Part shown: positions 44,434-57,300 of the stretch, in pieces
Position numbering within the stretch: position 1 is the first letter of the stretch
How the letters are laid out: each line of letters begins with the position of its first letter
From: Phaeosaccion multiseriatum
Lineage: Eukaryota > Ochrophyta, other classes
Assembly (NCBI GenBank): GCA_965112735.1
Contig: OZ218953.1
Span: 1,674,001 to 1,738,000 of the forward strand
DNA: 64,000 nt
Reading direction: 5' to 3'
The notes under the pieces: generated by a model
The model's input: only the letters and a program-made list of their open reading frames with translations
What the model was told of the DNA's origin: nothing
Databases searched by the model: none
Program-made: the position numbers and the translations under genes

Positions 44434-47400
44434 ATGACAATGACGATGGCCAGATGGTGTGCACTGAGCAGTGTCTCTGCCGTGGCGGTGCTGCTGGGGA
44501 GCAGCTTCGAGGCTTCTGCCTTCATGCCTTCGGTAGTGCAGCCCTTGGCCGGGCAGGGAGGTGACAGGGCGGGCGGGAGGACAGGTAGATCGTATGCCAG
44601 AGGGGCCGGGCCCATGCGAATGTCGTCTCAGGAGGAAGAGCCCCAGACGCGCCGCGATGTAGTTGCACCCATGTTCGAAGACCAGTGTGACCTGACGGGC
44701 ATCACTCTCTCGCGCTTCATGTGAGTGGAGAGAACCAACAAGACTCAAAGGAGCCGCCTACTTTGTCGCCCTGCCTCCTTATCTTCCTATTATTGCTGCT
44801 GCTACTGCTGATGCTACTGCTACTGCTGCTGCTGCTGGTGGTACTACAGAGAAGCGAGAGAGAGAGAGTGAGAATGGTGTTTACTATCGCTAATTTGCCA
44901 GCCCCGTCGTCCTATACCCCTTCCCACTCATCCAAACTCCAGGGTGGAGGCAGTAGCGGCGAACCCCCATCTACACGAGCTGGACTCCATCATTCTCTCC
45001 GTACAGGTCAGTCATCAGCATTAGCCACGTCCCATTCTCATTCATTTATCATGTCTGGCTGAGTAAAGTCAAAGAGCACGTGAGACAACACAAGAGGGAG
45101 AGTAAAGAGAGGGGCGCCGACTGGAACTACGCTCTTTATGGTCCTGCAGCTGTGGTACAAGTATTGACTCCTCCCCCTTCCAACCCCCTTCCCTCTCCCT
45201 CTCTCTGTCCTCTCCCCCCTTGTATACCCCACAGACCGCATGCAAGACCATTGCCTCCGTCGTAGACCGAGCCCCTCTCTCGGGCCTCCTCGGGCTCGAG
45301 TCCGGCGGCGGCTCCATCAATGTGCAGGGAGAGGAGCAGAAGAAGCTCGACCTCGTCACCAACGATATACTCAAGAAGGCTCTCAAGTACTCGGGAAAGG
45401 TGGGCACCCTGGCCTCAGGTAAGCAAGTGTAGAAGTCAATGGGTAGGTGGATGGAAGGATGGGTGCGTGGGTGCGTGGGTGCGTGGGTGCGTGGGTGCGT
45501 GCGTGGGTGAGTGGGTTGGTGGGTGGGTGGGTGGGTGGGTGCAGATCGAGAGGAGAGAGGAATGAGTGGGTGTGTTCAGTGGATCCATCGGTTCATGTGT
45601 AGGTGCAGGTACACGGGTAGGTGGGGGCTGTAGGCATATGGGCGTAGAGATGGATACATCAGCCTGTAACAGTCAGGGGAAGCCTATGTTCCCTCCCCGT
45701 CATGCCTGTGTACTGACGCGCCCTCTCCTCTACCTCTTGGTGCCTTTCTTCCTCCCCTACTTCCTTCCTTCCTTCCTTCCCTCCTTCCTTTCTTTGTTGC
45801 CCAAACAAACAAACAAAAACAGAGGAGGAGGACGAGCCGGAGGACATGAGCGATGTCAACATTCAGGACAAGTACAGGGACGTGGGCCTCAAGACCACTT
45901 CCTTCAACAAGGACGTCATCATGGAGGAGGTAGGTGGATGCCAGCGTGAGTGCGTGTGCGTGCGTGTGCGTGCGTGGGCGTGTACCGAAGTGTCTTCTTC
46001 CTTAATGCTCTTGTCGTCCTTCATCTTGGTGTTGTTGTTCTTGCTGCATCTTCCCCTCACCCCTCATATGCCTCTAATCCATCCAAGACTGCGGGCAAGT
46101 ACGTGGCGGTCTTTGATCCATTGGACGGGAGGTAAGCAAAGCAACGGACATCACACACACACGTTACCAAGATAAGAGAAGGAGGGGAGGGAGGGGTGCA
46201 TCAGGCGGGCTGGGCACGGGAGCGTGTTTGTTTTGTTCAGTGAAGTTCATCATTTTAGAGTGTCGCCTCTATCCCCCCCCCCCTCTCTCTCTGTCTCTCT
46301 CTCCCGCTCTTCCTGCGTCTACGGATCTATCTCTCATCTCTCCACCCCCCCCCCCCCCGCTCTCTCCCTCTCTCCCTCACCCCCTTTCTCTCTCCCTCCC
46401 TCTCTCTGTCCCTCCCTCCCCCCCCCCTATGGATCTATGACTTGCTCTGTCCTACCCCCCCCCCCCTCTCCCTCCCTCTCTCTCTCTGCCCCCCCAGCTC
46501 CAATGTAGACGCAGGCATCCCCACGGGCACCATCTTCGGAATCTTTGACGAGGACAAGAAGGCCGCAGAGGAGTGCAAGATCGGTAAGTCATTCATTCAG
46601 TATGTCAGTGACTATGTCAGTATGTCAGTCAGTCAATCAGTGACTTAGTTAGGGAGGGAGAGGACAAGAAGGCAGCAGAGGAGTGCAAGATCGGTAAGTC
46701 ATTCATTCAGTATGTCAGTGACTATGTCAGTATGTCAGTGACTATGTCAGTATGTCAGTCAGTCAATCAGTGACTTAGTTAGGGAGGGAGAGGACAAGAA
46801 GGCCGCAGAGGAGTGCAAGATCGGAAAGTCATTCATTCAGTATGTCAGTGACTATGTCAGTATGTCAGTGACTATGTCAGTATGTCAGTCAGTCAATCAG
46901 TGACTTAGTTAGGGAGGGAGAGGACAAGAAGGCCGCAGAGGAGTGCAAGATCGGTAAGTCATTCATTCAGTATGTCAGTGACTATGTCAGTATGTCAGTC
47001 AGTCAATCAGTGACTTAGTTAGGGAGGGAGAGGACAAGAAAGGACAAGAAGGCCGGAAGTCAGTGAAGGGGTGAGTGGTTTGTGATTGAGTGGGTGAGTG
47101 AGTGAGGGAAAAGGGAGGGAGGGAGTGCGTGAGTGAGTGAGTCAGGGAGGGAGTAAGTGCTTACGTGCGCATGGACGCGTGCGTGTATAGAAAGATGGAA
47201 GGAAAGAATCACGTCCTTTCCCGCCCCCCTTGCGCAAAGTCTTCCAACACTCAACACCCAACCCCCTCCTCTCCCGCCCCTCTGCCTCCCCCCTTCTCCC
47301 CTCCCCTCCCCTCCCCTCCTCCCCCGCCCCTCTCCCTCCCCCTTTCCCCCCCCCCCCTCCCCTCACCTCCTCCCCCTCTCCCTCACCCCTTCCCCCCCCG

Positions 47401-47747
47401 CCCCTCTCCCTCCCCTCCCCTCCCCCACTACACAGACCAGGACGGAGACGTGTCTTGCCTAGCCCAGACCCTTCAGCCCGGCTCCTCCCTGGTGGCCGCC
47501 GGGTACTGCCTCTACAGCAGCTCCGTCTTCTTCACACTCACCATTGGCAATGGCGTCAATGTGTTTACACTGGATAGGCAAATTGGAGAGTTTGTGTTGA
47601 CCAACGCCAATATTCAAATCCCCAAGAGGGGCAAGATTTACTCCTTCAACGAAGGTAACAAGATGACAGAGGAAGATTGAGACACGGGCCTATGTGTATG
47701 ATGGATGCAGTAGGGAAGCAAGCAAAGTGGCAAAGGCCTTGCGATGA

Positions 47748-47781
<34 letters not shown>

Positions 47782-49034
47782 GGTGGTGGCCCTGTCCCCG
47801 AAGTCACGACGTTTCGTCCCTTTACCCTGTTGCCCCGAACAGCCAACCGCTGGACATGGGACAAGCCCCTGGCCGAGTACGTGACTGCGATCCAGACGGG
47901 TGCAGGCGAGACGAAGCAGCAATACGCCGCCAGGTACATCGGCTCCATGGTCGGGGACGTACACCGCACTCTGCTCTACGGAGGTACGTTGGTTGCATTG
48001 GGGGGGGGGGGGGGGTGGAGAGAGGAGCCTGCTGCCATTGACGTACGATTAGTAGCAGCAGCAACAGCAGCAGTTGGTGATACCCCCCTCACTCACCCAC
48101 GTACCCACCGTAACCACCAGCTACCAACCCTTCCCTACCTGCCCCTTTACAACAACAGGAATCTTCGGCTACCCCGCTACCACCAAGAACCCGGACGGCA
48201 AGCTCCGACTCTTGTACGAGGCGGCGCCCATGTCCTTCCTCGTGGAGCAGGCGGGGGGCACCTCCCTCACCGGCAAGAACCGCATCATGGACATCAGCCC
48301 CACTGTGAGTGCCAGTTTGAGCTGCAGTTTGAGTTGCAGTTTTATCGCATCTAATCCAAGTGTGATCCTCCATCCCTTCTTCTCGTGCGTTCCTGTCTTC
48401 TATTGCCATTGCATCCTCCTCTTCTCACGTCCCCCACCCCCCCCTCCCCTCCTCTCTTCTCCTCTCCTCTCCCCTCCCCTCCCCCCCTCCCCTCCCCTCT
48501 TCTCCCCTCCTCTCCCCCGCCCCCCTCTCTCCTCTCCCCTCCCCTCCCCCCCTCCCCTCCCCTCCTCTCCCCCGCCCCCCTCTCTCCTCTCCCCTCCTCA
48601 CCCCCTGCCCTCCCCTCCCCTCCCCTCCCCTCCCTTCCTCTCATCCCACCATCCACTGCCATCTAACCTCAGAGCGTGCACCAGCGAGTGCCCTGCATCA
48701 TGGGCAGCACAGAGGACGTCATGGAGGCACGCAAGTACTACGAGGTGAGAGGGGGAGAGGATGGCAGTGGAAGGGAAGGGATGGGATGGCAATGGAAGGG
48801 ACAGACAGACCGGCTCTGCCTCTCGTTTCTCTCCCTCCCTCTCTCTCCCTCTCGAGCGAGAAGCGCCCCGTCATGCGCTTCCCTCTCCATGGAAGGAAGC
48901 TTGTTCTCACCATTTGTTGTGCCGTCTACTGCCATCCACTATCATCTCCTCCTTCCGTGCAGGCGTCCGATGACCCGGAGCTCATTGCCCGGTGCCTCAA
49001 GCGTATGTCGAAGACCGCCAAGGCCACCGCCTGA
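44434..49034 (+). CDS. FBP: Plastid fructose-1,6-bisphosphatase
   Basis: Eleven exons: 44434..44720, 44943..45006, 45235..45418, 45823..45929, 46088..46131, 46498..46583, 47436..47654, 47843..47983, 48159..48304, 48673..48744 and 48963..49034; 473 residues. A signal peptide ends in ASAFMP (residues 27-32), the bipartite plastid-targeting motif of red-lineage algae. FBPase hallmarks: [18 protein letters not shown], the metal-site Glu run before [60 protein letters not shown] and [17 protein letters not shown]. It hydrolyses FBP to F6P in the Calvin cycle. Two Cys ([13 protein letters not shown]) sit where plastid FBPases have the thioredoxin loop, but the loop is short. The intron after EECKI contains tandem copies of the exon end. 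Confidence 0.95.
46551..47051 (+). repeat. Tandem array derived from an FBPase exon end and its splice donor
   Basis: A unit of 110 or 130 bp starts with AGGACAAGAAGGCCGCAGAG, runs through GAGTGCAAGATCGGTAAGTC and on into TCAGTATG.. spacer. Starts are at 46551 (the real exon end), 46661, 46791, 46921 and a truncated copy at 47031-47051. The 46791 copy has a broken donor (GGAAAG); the 46661 and 46921 copies keep GGTAAG. The 130-bp versions carry an extra 20-bp GTGACTATGTCAGTATGTCA unit. Confidence 0.93.
48065..48083 (+). repeat. Dispersed CAGTTGGTGATACAG motif copy (intron)
   Basis: CAGCAGCAGTTGGTGATAC in FBPase intron 8, after an ACAGCAGCAGCA run. Confidence 0.8.
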
Positions 49035-49894
49035 GTACTTACATCATATGGAAATATGCCAGGCGCCACAGCTACCCCGCCTCTTTACGATGGATTGCTT
49101 TTTACTCCTGTCCCTTTGCACGGGAAGGGAGGGAGAGAGGACGAAGGGAGGGAGATAAGAGAGGGAGATAGAGAGAGATAGAGAGAGAGTGAGAGAGATA
49201 GAAGAGAGGGAGAGAAACTTACTTTTGTTTGAGTTCTTTTAGTTTACTCACGCCCGAAGTGTGGTACCGTACAAGTTTTACACCTAGATACAGTACATGC
49301 CCTAAAACCAACATACGGAGTCTGAAAATTGCAGGGTATGGAGCAAGCTCGCCGTCTGCTGCTGTATATGTGAGAGCAGTGTGTGTCAGGTGTGGGTGCC
49401 CGCACCGCCCAGGGTGGAGAGAGGGGCGGGGGCGGCAGAGGGGAGAGAAAATGGTGGCCCATGGCACAGTTTGAGTTTCATTCTGAAGTTTGTTGACCCC
49501 CTGACCAAATGTGAGGGTAATCAGCTTGGAGGCTTGGCCCTCAACACGCCGCCCCTGTCAGGGTCTCCCTACACCCTATACCCTATACCCTATACCCTAT
49601 ACCCTCTATGTGCACCCCTCCTCCCTCTCTCCTGCTTTCGGTGATACCCCATACAATGTACATACCCTACCCTACCCTACCCTACCCTACGCTCCTCCTC
49701 CTCCTCCTCCTCCTCCTCCTCCTCCTCCTCCTCCTCCTCCTCCTCCTCCTCCTCCTCCTCCTCCTCCTCCTCCTCCTCCTCCTCATGCACACAGTATGTT
49801 TCAAAGTCTCTGCAGCAGGTGTGATGAGGTGATGGTCACTCAGCCAGCCAGGCAGTGCCATCCACTGCCCTCCACTACCATCCACTGTCATCCT
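49035..49894. other. Convergent intergenic region with telomere-like and CTC arrays
   Basis: Between FBPase and the SMC gene. It holds a GA-rich stretch (49130-49212), a CCCTATA array (about 49570-49606), a CCCTA array (about 49661-49690), a CTC array (about 49691-49783) and degenerate CCATCCACTGCC repeats up to the SMC stop. No gene is supported. Confidence 0.6.
49570..49783 (+). repeat. Compound array: (CCCTATA)n, (CCCTA)n, (CTC)n
   Basis: CCCTATA repeats about five times, CCCTA about six times, then CTC about 31 times. Confidence 0.9.
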
Positions 49895-50062
49895 CTACCG
49901 CCCACTGCCATTCACTACCATCGAGGCCACAGAGACGCTCCCCTTGACGGCGTAGAGGCCCACGAGATGGTCACATTTGGCGTGCATCTCGGGGCGGTGA
50001 GACACCACTGCCAGTAGTGGGGAGTCGCACACACACACACACACACACGCACACACACACAC

Positions 50063-50095
<33 letters not shown>

Positions 50096-50548
50096 CAGCG
50101 GGAGGGGAGATGGTGGTATATAGTCAAGAGATGGGCAGTAAGTCTTGAGTAAGTGGTAGGACGAAGGAAGGCACTGAATGGCGCGCTGTCACGCACGACC
50201 GAGGAAAGAAACACATCTGCTTTCATCGTCACTCACTCACTCACTCACTCACTCACTCACTCACCGAGGATCTGCGCGGAGGTGGAGCCGAGCCTGCTGG
50301 CCGTGCTGCCGCCCTCCTCTCCTGCTGCTGCCCCTGCTGCCCCTGCTGCCCCTGCTGCCCCTGCTGCCCCTGCTGCCCCTGCTGCCCCTGCTGCCCCTGA
50401 TGCGCAGCAGCGAATGAGCTCCGCAGCCAGGCTCGAGTTGCGCGTGTCCAAGGCCGCATCGACCTCGTCAAAGATGAACAAGGGAAGCCTGGACACGCAC
50501 TGCAGAGCCACGAGGAGCGACAGCCCGCACATCGCTTGTTGCCCCTGT

Positions 50549-50598
<50 letters not shown>

Positions 50599-51671
50599 CA
50601 AACGCCACACAGCGTTTTGTCACTGGGAAGAAGCGAAAGCTACGCTGGAGCGAGATACTACGGACCAGCAGCGGCCCTCTCAAGAGCCACGGTACCCCAG
50701 CCCCCTTTTCCTTCTTTTCCTCCTTTTTCTCCTCCTCTCTCTCTCGCTCCCTCACCCCTGACAGAAGCCCCTGCTTCCTCCAAGGCTTGCCCCTCTCGGG
50801 CCGAGCCAACAGCTCCAGACCCTCTCTGAAGAGCGAGCCTCTCTCTTTGGAGAACGAAAGGTAGCAGTCCCCAGCCTATACGGAAGCAAACAGATGGAAG
50901 GAGGGAGGGGGGAGGGGGGAGGGGGGGCCGAGAGAGAAGTGATGAGACGCTATCGAGTCTCACTTTACAAACGAACAAGCCAGTCCTTCTCTCCTCGAGT
51001 AGTCCCACTTTACAAACGAACAAGCTAGTCCTTTCTCCTAGAGTGCCGCAGTTGCCGACGAGTGAGTCAAGTGTGTGGCAACTCCTGCTGCTTCAGTTCT
51101 GCTGACTGGCTACCCCCCCTCTCCCTTTCCTCCCGTGTCCAGCACAAAGTGCAAGCAATCAATCAAGAAAGCAAGCCCACTGGTTGCTGGTAGTACTCGT
51201 CTCCTCTCTAAGAGTAATATAGTGTCTACCCCCCACCAACCTTGCCGAAGGACAAGCCTGTCTCTGCCCCTGCCCTCTCTCCCCCTCCTGTGGCACCGCC
51301 GCTGCTCGTCATCGACTTGGCCTCCTGCACATCGAAGTCGACAGAGGGCAGAGGGCAGAGGCAGGCAGTGTACAGCCAACATAGAAGGGACCCAATCCAT
51401 GCACGCACACACATGCGCGCAACACGCAAACACACACATGCACGCACGCACGCACGCACGCACCAGGCGTGAAAGAGCCCCATAGATCCTCCCAATCTGC
51501 GCATTGAGGTCTGTGAGGAAGGCCTTTAATCGGCTGAAGCGCTGCCCCTCTAGGGCCTCCACAGTGCTCCACAGAGCACGCTCTTTGCGCTGACACTCGG
51601 CCGCCTCCACGGAGAGAGACTCCTTTTTGTTTAGAAGGAGGAGGGGAGGGGAGGAAGAGCCATCAAGAATT

Positions 51672-51728
<57 letters not shown>

Positions 51729-54287
51729 CTGCACAACAACGCATGTGCAGAAGCGAGCACAAAAGACGAGAGAAGACTAACTCTGAGATGCTTGGCAGAT
51801 TTGACAGGCGCTCTACATCGCCACTTCATGCGGATCCTCTCTTCCCCTCATACCTGCTCCTCAACGAGTCTGGCGTGCTCTTTCAACGCCTGTCAGAGCG
51901 AAGGGGCCACCGGGGAAGGATATTCAGGTTCAGGGCGGGCGAAGGGGAGGGGGAAAGAGAGAGAGCGAGAGAGCGAGAGAGGGAGAGGGAGAGGGAGCGA
52001 GCGAGAGAGAGAAGAAGATGAGAGAGAGGGGATGAGGGAGAGAGAGCTCAAACATAAAAAACCTAAGCTCACTAAGCAGCCCTGAGGGATGTGTGGGGGA
52101 CGGGCATCCTTCCTTCCTTCCTTCATTTCCTTCCTTCCTTCCCTCCAACCCCCCCTTCCTTCCTTCCTTACCTCATGGTCGATGCAGTCTCGCTGCCCCT
52201 TGATCTCCTTCTCCTGTGCCGTCAGCAATCGCACCTCCTTCGCCACCTCTGCCTCAAAGGCGCGTCTCCCTCTGCGTGCGTACAAGTCCCGCAGCTTCTG
52301 CTCGCGCCTCGCTACTTCCTTTCCACCTACTTGTTGCCGACTCCTGTCCTCCTTTCGCCCCCTATCAACGTCCTTCTCCGCTCTCCCTCCGCGTCCTCCT
52401 CCCCCTCTTCCTCCTGTCCCCTCCTCTTCGCTAGCGGAGCCATCGCTCCTGCAAATCATCATGCTGCTGACCACGGTGTCGTCATCACGCTCCTCTTGCT
52501 TCTCGCTCTCCTCCTCCTTCCTCACACTTGCCAACTCCTTCTGCGCCTCCTTCGCCTCTCTCTTGGCACTCGCCTCCCCCCTGTGACACCTCTCGAGCTC
52601 TGTGGTGAGCTCAGCCCGTTCCGCGGCCGCCGCCGCCAGACTCCGCTTGGTCTTCCGAAGCCCCGCCGAGATCGAAGTGGTAAGGTCTAGCGAGGAGAAG
52701 AAGAGTGACATTGATGAGATGGTATAGATCTACGAGCGATTCCGCACGTAAGCCCGCACACACGCACGCATACACGCACGCACTAACACACACACAAGAA
52801 AAGACCCAGTCGGAAGGAAGCCTGCCTTCGTCTCTTCGTCTTCCACCCATCCCATCCCATCATGGTTTTGGTCCTCCTCCCTCCGTCTGTCGCTCCCCCG
52901 TTGCTTTTCCTGACTCTCTCACCTAGTGCACTCTGAAGCCGACGCCCCTCCTCCTTCAGGTCCTCTTTACCCTCCTTTAGCCGCTCCAGCAGCCTCTCTT
53001 CCTCCTGTCCCCAAGCCTTCGCCTCCACCTCGGCCCTGTGTAGGCGCTCCGTACGCGCTGGGATGTGGCGTTTCACCGCCGACAGCGACAAGCGGGCATT
53101 GAGCAGGTCCTTCCTCAGCGCTTGCTGCTCTGCCTTGATACGGGCGAGCGTCGAAGCATGCGACTCTCTCTCCCCCTCGACTGCTGTGGACTCCCGCTTC
53201 TTCGGCTCCAGCAGTAGCAGTTGCTTCCGTTGCTCCTCCTCCTTGCGCTTCACGGCCACGAGCAGCGCAGCCCCCCCCTGGGCGGCATCCTCACCCTCAC
53301 CCTGTGTGCGCCTCTCTTTGAGCTCGACCAGTTCGGCAAGAGCGCTCCTCACCGCGGCCTCGGACACTCGAGTCGCCTCTTCCAATCGAGCAACAAGCGC
53401 ACCAGTACCGCCTCCTTGCTTCTGCTGCTGTTGGCGGTGGTGCTGCACATTGTTAGAGACGTTGTCGTAAGACTGCTCCAACTCCTCTAGCTCGATCTGC
53501 ACGGCCGACAGGCGCGCCAGCAGCGAGTCAAGCGTGGCGCGGCCTTCTCGGTACTCCTCTGCCATGCGCTGCCATCTCTCCGTCAGCCGAGAGGCCTCTG
53601 CTGCGGCAGCCACGGCTCTTTCTTGTCGCTCCTTCGCTGTGGGCCTCTTCTGCTGTACCACCAACTGCTGCTGCTGCTGCTGCTGGAGGTCATCGCCACT
53701 GTTCTTCTTGAAGGAAGCTTCTCCCTGTAGGGCGAACACCTCTCTGTGCCTGTGATCGCCGCTGAAGCCTGCTTGCCGGGATAGAACCGCTGCACCGTTG
53801 GGGAGAGAGAGACAGAGATAGAGAGAGAGAGGGAGAGAGAGAAAGAAAAGCCTGAATATGTCATTTTGCACACAAGGGGGGCAATCGCACGCACGCACTG
53901 ACCCACTCTTCTCCCAGCCTCAAAACACTACCCCCCGCCGCTGCCACTCGACCCACACCCCCTCAACACAACATGCTCACCTCGCTCTCCGTCAGCCTTG
54001 AGTATCTCCCCGTTTAGAGAGATGATGTTCGGCAGCGAGCGTTTCCCTATGCCGCCCCCGTACCCCTTCCCGTCATGTTGTCGCCCCCTCCTGTGCTGTT
54101 CACGCAGCCGCAGAGCATCCGATCTGGCACCGCCGAAAGGAAGTACAACAGTTTGAAGTTTCGTTTTCGCCCAGCACAGGGAGGAGTACCATTTGGGTGG
54201 GTGGGGTTGGGAGATGGATAGGGGTGTTGGCTTTATTTTTCTCTCACAGCAGTCCCAGACCTATCGCCCGCACCGGCTCCCTCCCTC

Positions 54288-54355
<68 letters not shown>

Positions 54356-57300
54356 AAACACACACACACACACTCACACACACACTCACACAAGCACACA
54401 CGCACACACGCACACACCTGTCCCGGACCAGCAGCCAATGTGCCAGGTGGCGCTCAAAGGCCAAGAGAACATGAGGAGAGGCTGCCACAAAGTCCAGCAG
54501 GGATCTGCCGTGCTCCAACTCCCGTCCGACAGCGTCGATGGCAGCAGACGGAGGCGCCATACCTCGCCCGCTGGTGATCACCCCCTGTGTATGCGGAGCG
54601 GCATGAGTAGGCAAGAGGGAAGGAGAGCAAGAGAGCAAGATGGTAAGATATGATCGATCCACGCTTTGTGAGGCACCATTCATCAGGACAGCGGAACGCG
54701 TGACTGCAGGAAATGTCGAGGGGTACTCAGCTCTCTCTCTCGATGTCTTTCTCTCCCTCTCTCCCTCTCTCTCTCAGCTCTGTCAGCCAACACACTGCAC
54801 CGACCGCACTCACTCACGCGCTTACCCACCCTCTGCTGTGCAGGCCCCTCCTGATGACCGACAAAGGTGCCTCCCCCTAGCCCTGGCCTCGGGCCGAGCT
54901 CTTGAAGTATGTCGCACCGGAGGCTGGACAACCGAAGCTGACGCCCGAGACGGATCACACGCTCGCCATCTGCGCGAGTGGACACCACAACTGGGGGGGG
55001 AGGGGTGGGGGGGCAGCGCACACGCACACGCACACGCACACGCACACGCACCCAGCCACCAACAACAAGCAGCAAGCGTTTAGCTAGCTTGAGGGAGAGG
55101 AGGAGGATGGCTCCGGTCATTAGCCCGACAGGGGAGGGGCAGGGGAGGAGGGCGAGGGGCGCGGGGCGCACATTCATTCAACTCGCGGCATTGTACTCAA
55201 TGAAGTACCTGTGGATCGCAGCAGTCCCGCGCTCCGCAAGACTTTGTTGACCGCACATTGATCGCCGAAAGACCCTCCACTTTCCCCGCTCTTGCTTGCC
55301 GTCCTGGCTTTATCCGCGAGCAGTGACCGCCCCAGATCCACCAGAAGCCCAAGCACCCCCGCCACGCCTCCATTTTGTCCGTCCACCATCCCCCCCTCCT
55401 CCTTCTGCTCCTCCTGTTGTAGGCTGCTGACAAGCTGTCGCATCGTAGCGAGGCGTTGTGCCTCCGTCTGCTGACCTGCCGATCCGACTCGCCCTCTCAC
55501 AGCCCACCCGCCCTGACCCCTCCTCACCCTCCCGCCCTCGGCCCCCTCCGCCCCCTCCTCCTCCTCCTCCTCCTCCTGCTGCTGCTGCTGCTGCTGTTGT
55601 TTCTGCTCTCGTGCGTGGTCTTGCCTCATATCATGGGCTTGCTGCAGTGCAGCGCTTAGACTGGCGTTGTGCTCCTCTGCCCTCTTCAGTCCAGCCTGGA
55701 GCTTACCGCGCTCTTCAAGTAGGAGGGTCCGCCTGAAAAGCAAGACAAAGCAACGCAAAGCAAACTAAAGCATGTCAGCCGTTGAACAAGGACGGGTTGA
55801 TTGCTTGACCGACTGACCGGCTGACCGACTGACCGACTGACCGACCTTGCCTGTGTACGACGGACCTCCTCCTTGGCGAGAGACAGACGCTCCTCCGCTC
55901 TCTCCTGCCTGTGCTCAGCGATTGCAAGCGACGCAGCGACGGGGGAGGTGTGAGGGGAGGGTTGATCGGCGCCTTGCTGAAATGCAAAGCATATGGGGCT
56001 CGACTCAGACGGATGGGCGAACGCGTTCTGATCATGATGGAATGACGACAACAAGGCCGCTCCACAGTCACCAAGACAATTCATATCTGGGCTCTCTGTG
56101 CAGCCGACCACCGATCACACCTGCTCGTCTCCCTCTGGTGCGTGGCTGCTGCCGCCTTGATGGATCTGTCCAGCGCAGCCCTCTGTCTGAGTATATTTGC
56201 CTCTCCCCCTGCCTTCTGCAGCCGCTTCCGCAACACGGCAAGTTCGCCCTGCAGCTCTGGGGAAGGAGGAACAAAACAAGTGCGCGAGGTGCACGCACAC
56301 ACACACACACGGGCGCACGCACCCACATGCACCACAAATACACACATACGCAGGAGCGTAAGCACGCATGCGAGTCCGTCGATGTAGAGAGCTTTTCAGC
56401 AGATGAAGCCCTTCGTTCGACTTTGTACTACCCCTGCTTTTCTCGAGCGACAGATTGAGTACCTTCGAGCTTGCGAGCTGCCTCGGGGTTTCGGACCTTG
56501 GGCTGCGAGGCCGCGAGCGCCTTCTCCCGTTTCACTTCAGCGGTGGCAATGGACGCCTGTGGGAGGAAGATTCGGGGGCGGACGGACGAACGGACCGACC
56601 GATTGATTGACTGACTGACTGACTGAGGTTTTCTGTTGGGCGCATCGTAAGTCATCTCTTGTTCGTCAACAAGCAAAAGGAAGTTATCACTCGGTTGACC
56701 TCTTGACCCACCCACTTAGCACACGCCTCAGCCAGTCCCGCCGCGGAGCCAGTCAGGTGCGCGAACCACTCTCCCACACTCGCAATCAACTCTTCACTCA
56801 ACTCAACGAAAACACGCAATCTCCACTGTGCAACCAAAAACAGTCGTATGTACCGCACTCCCACTCTTCTTGGCACTCTTGTCGTACCTGTCGCTGGAGA
56901 GTCTCTTCTTGGAGGTTCCAGCGCTGCACGGAGCTCTCGAGATTGAGCAACTTGGCCTTGTCCTCCGCCAAGAAGGCTCTTAGCTTCTTTTGGGCCTTGG
57001 TATTGCTGCTCTTGCTGCGCCGGCCCTAGGAAGTAGTTGGTTAGATAGTATAGCAGGGTACCAGAATGAAAGAAGTCGAAACAAAGAGTCGCAGCAGCAA
57101 CAATGAGGGAGAGTCCCCACGACAAAGTCAGGGTTTCGGGGCGGGGGGGGGGTGTAGTGAGGTGAGGGGATAGAGGAGCTATGTTAGGCATGGTGACCAG
57201 TAGTGCAGTGTTCGCTTTGCTAGCTAGACGCAGCCGACCACAGCCACAGTCAATGAATGGCAGTGGATGGGGATGAATGGATTCGGTTCGCCTACTCACT

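Noticed and set aside
46551-47051. CRISPR-like direct repeats
   Set aside because: Units are contiguous 110-130-bp exon-derived duplications in a eukaryotic intron, not short repeats with unique spacers.
55686-56111. Longer version of SMC exon 8 starting at TTTGCATTTCAG (55974)
   Set aside because: It reads a good frame but joins exon 7 out of phase; the acceptor GAGCACAG at 55909, after a long pyrimidine tract, keeps the coiled-coil frame.
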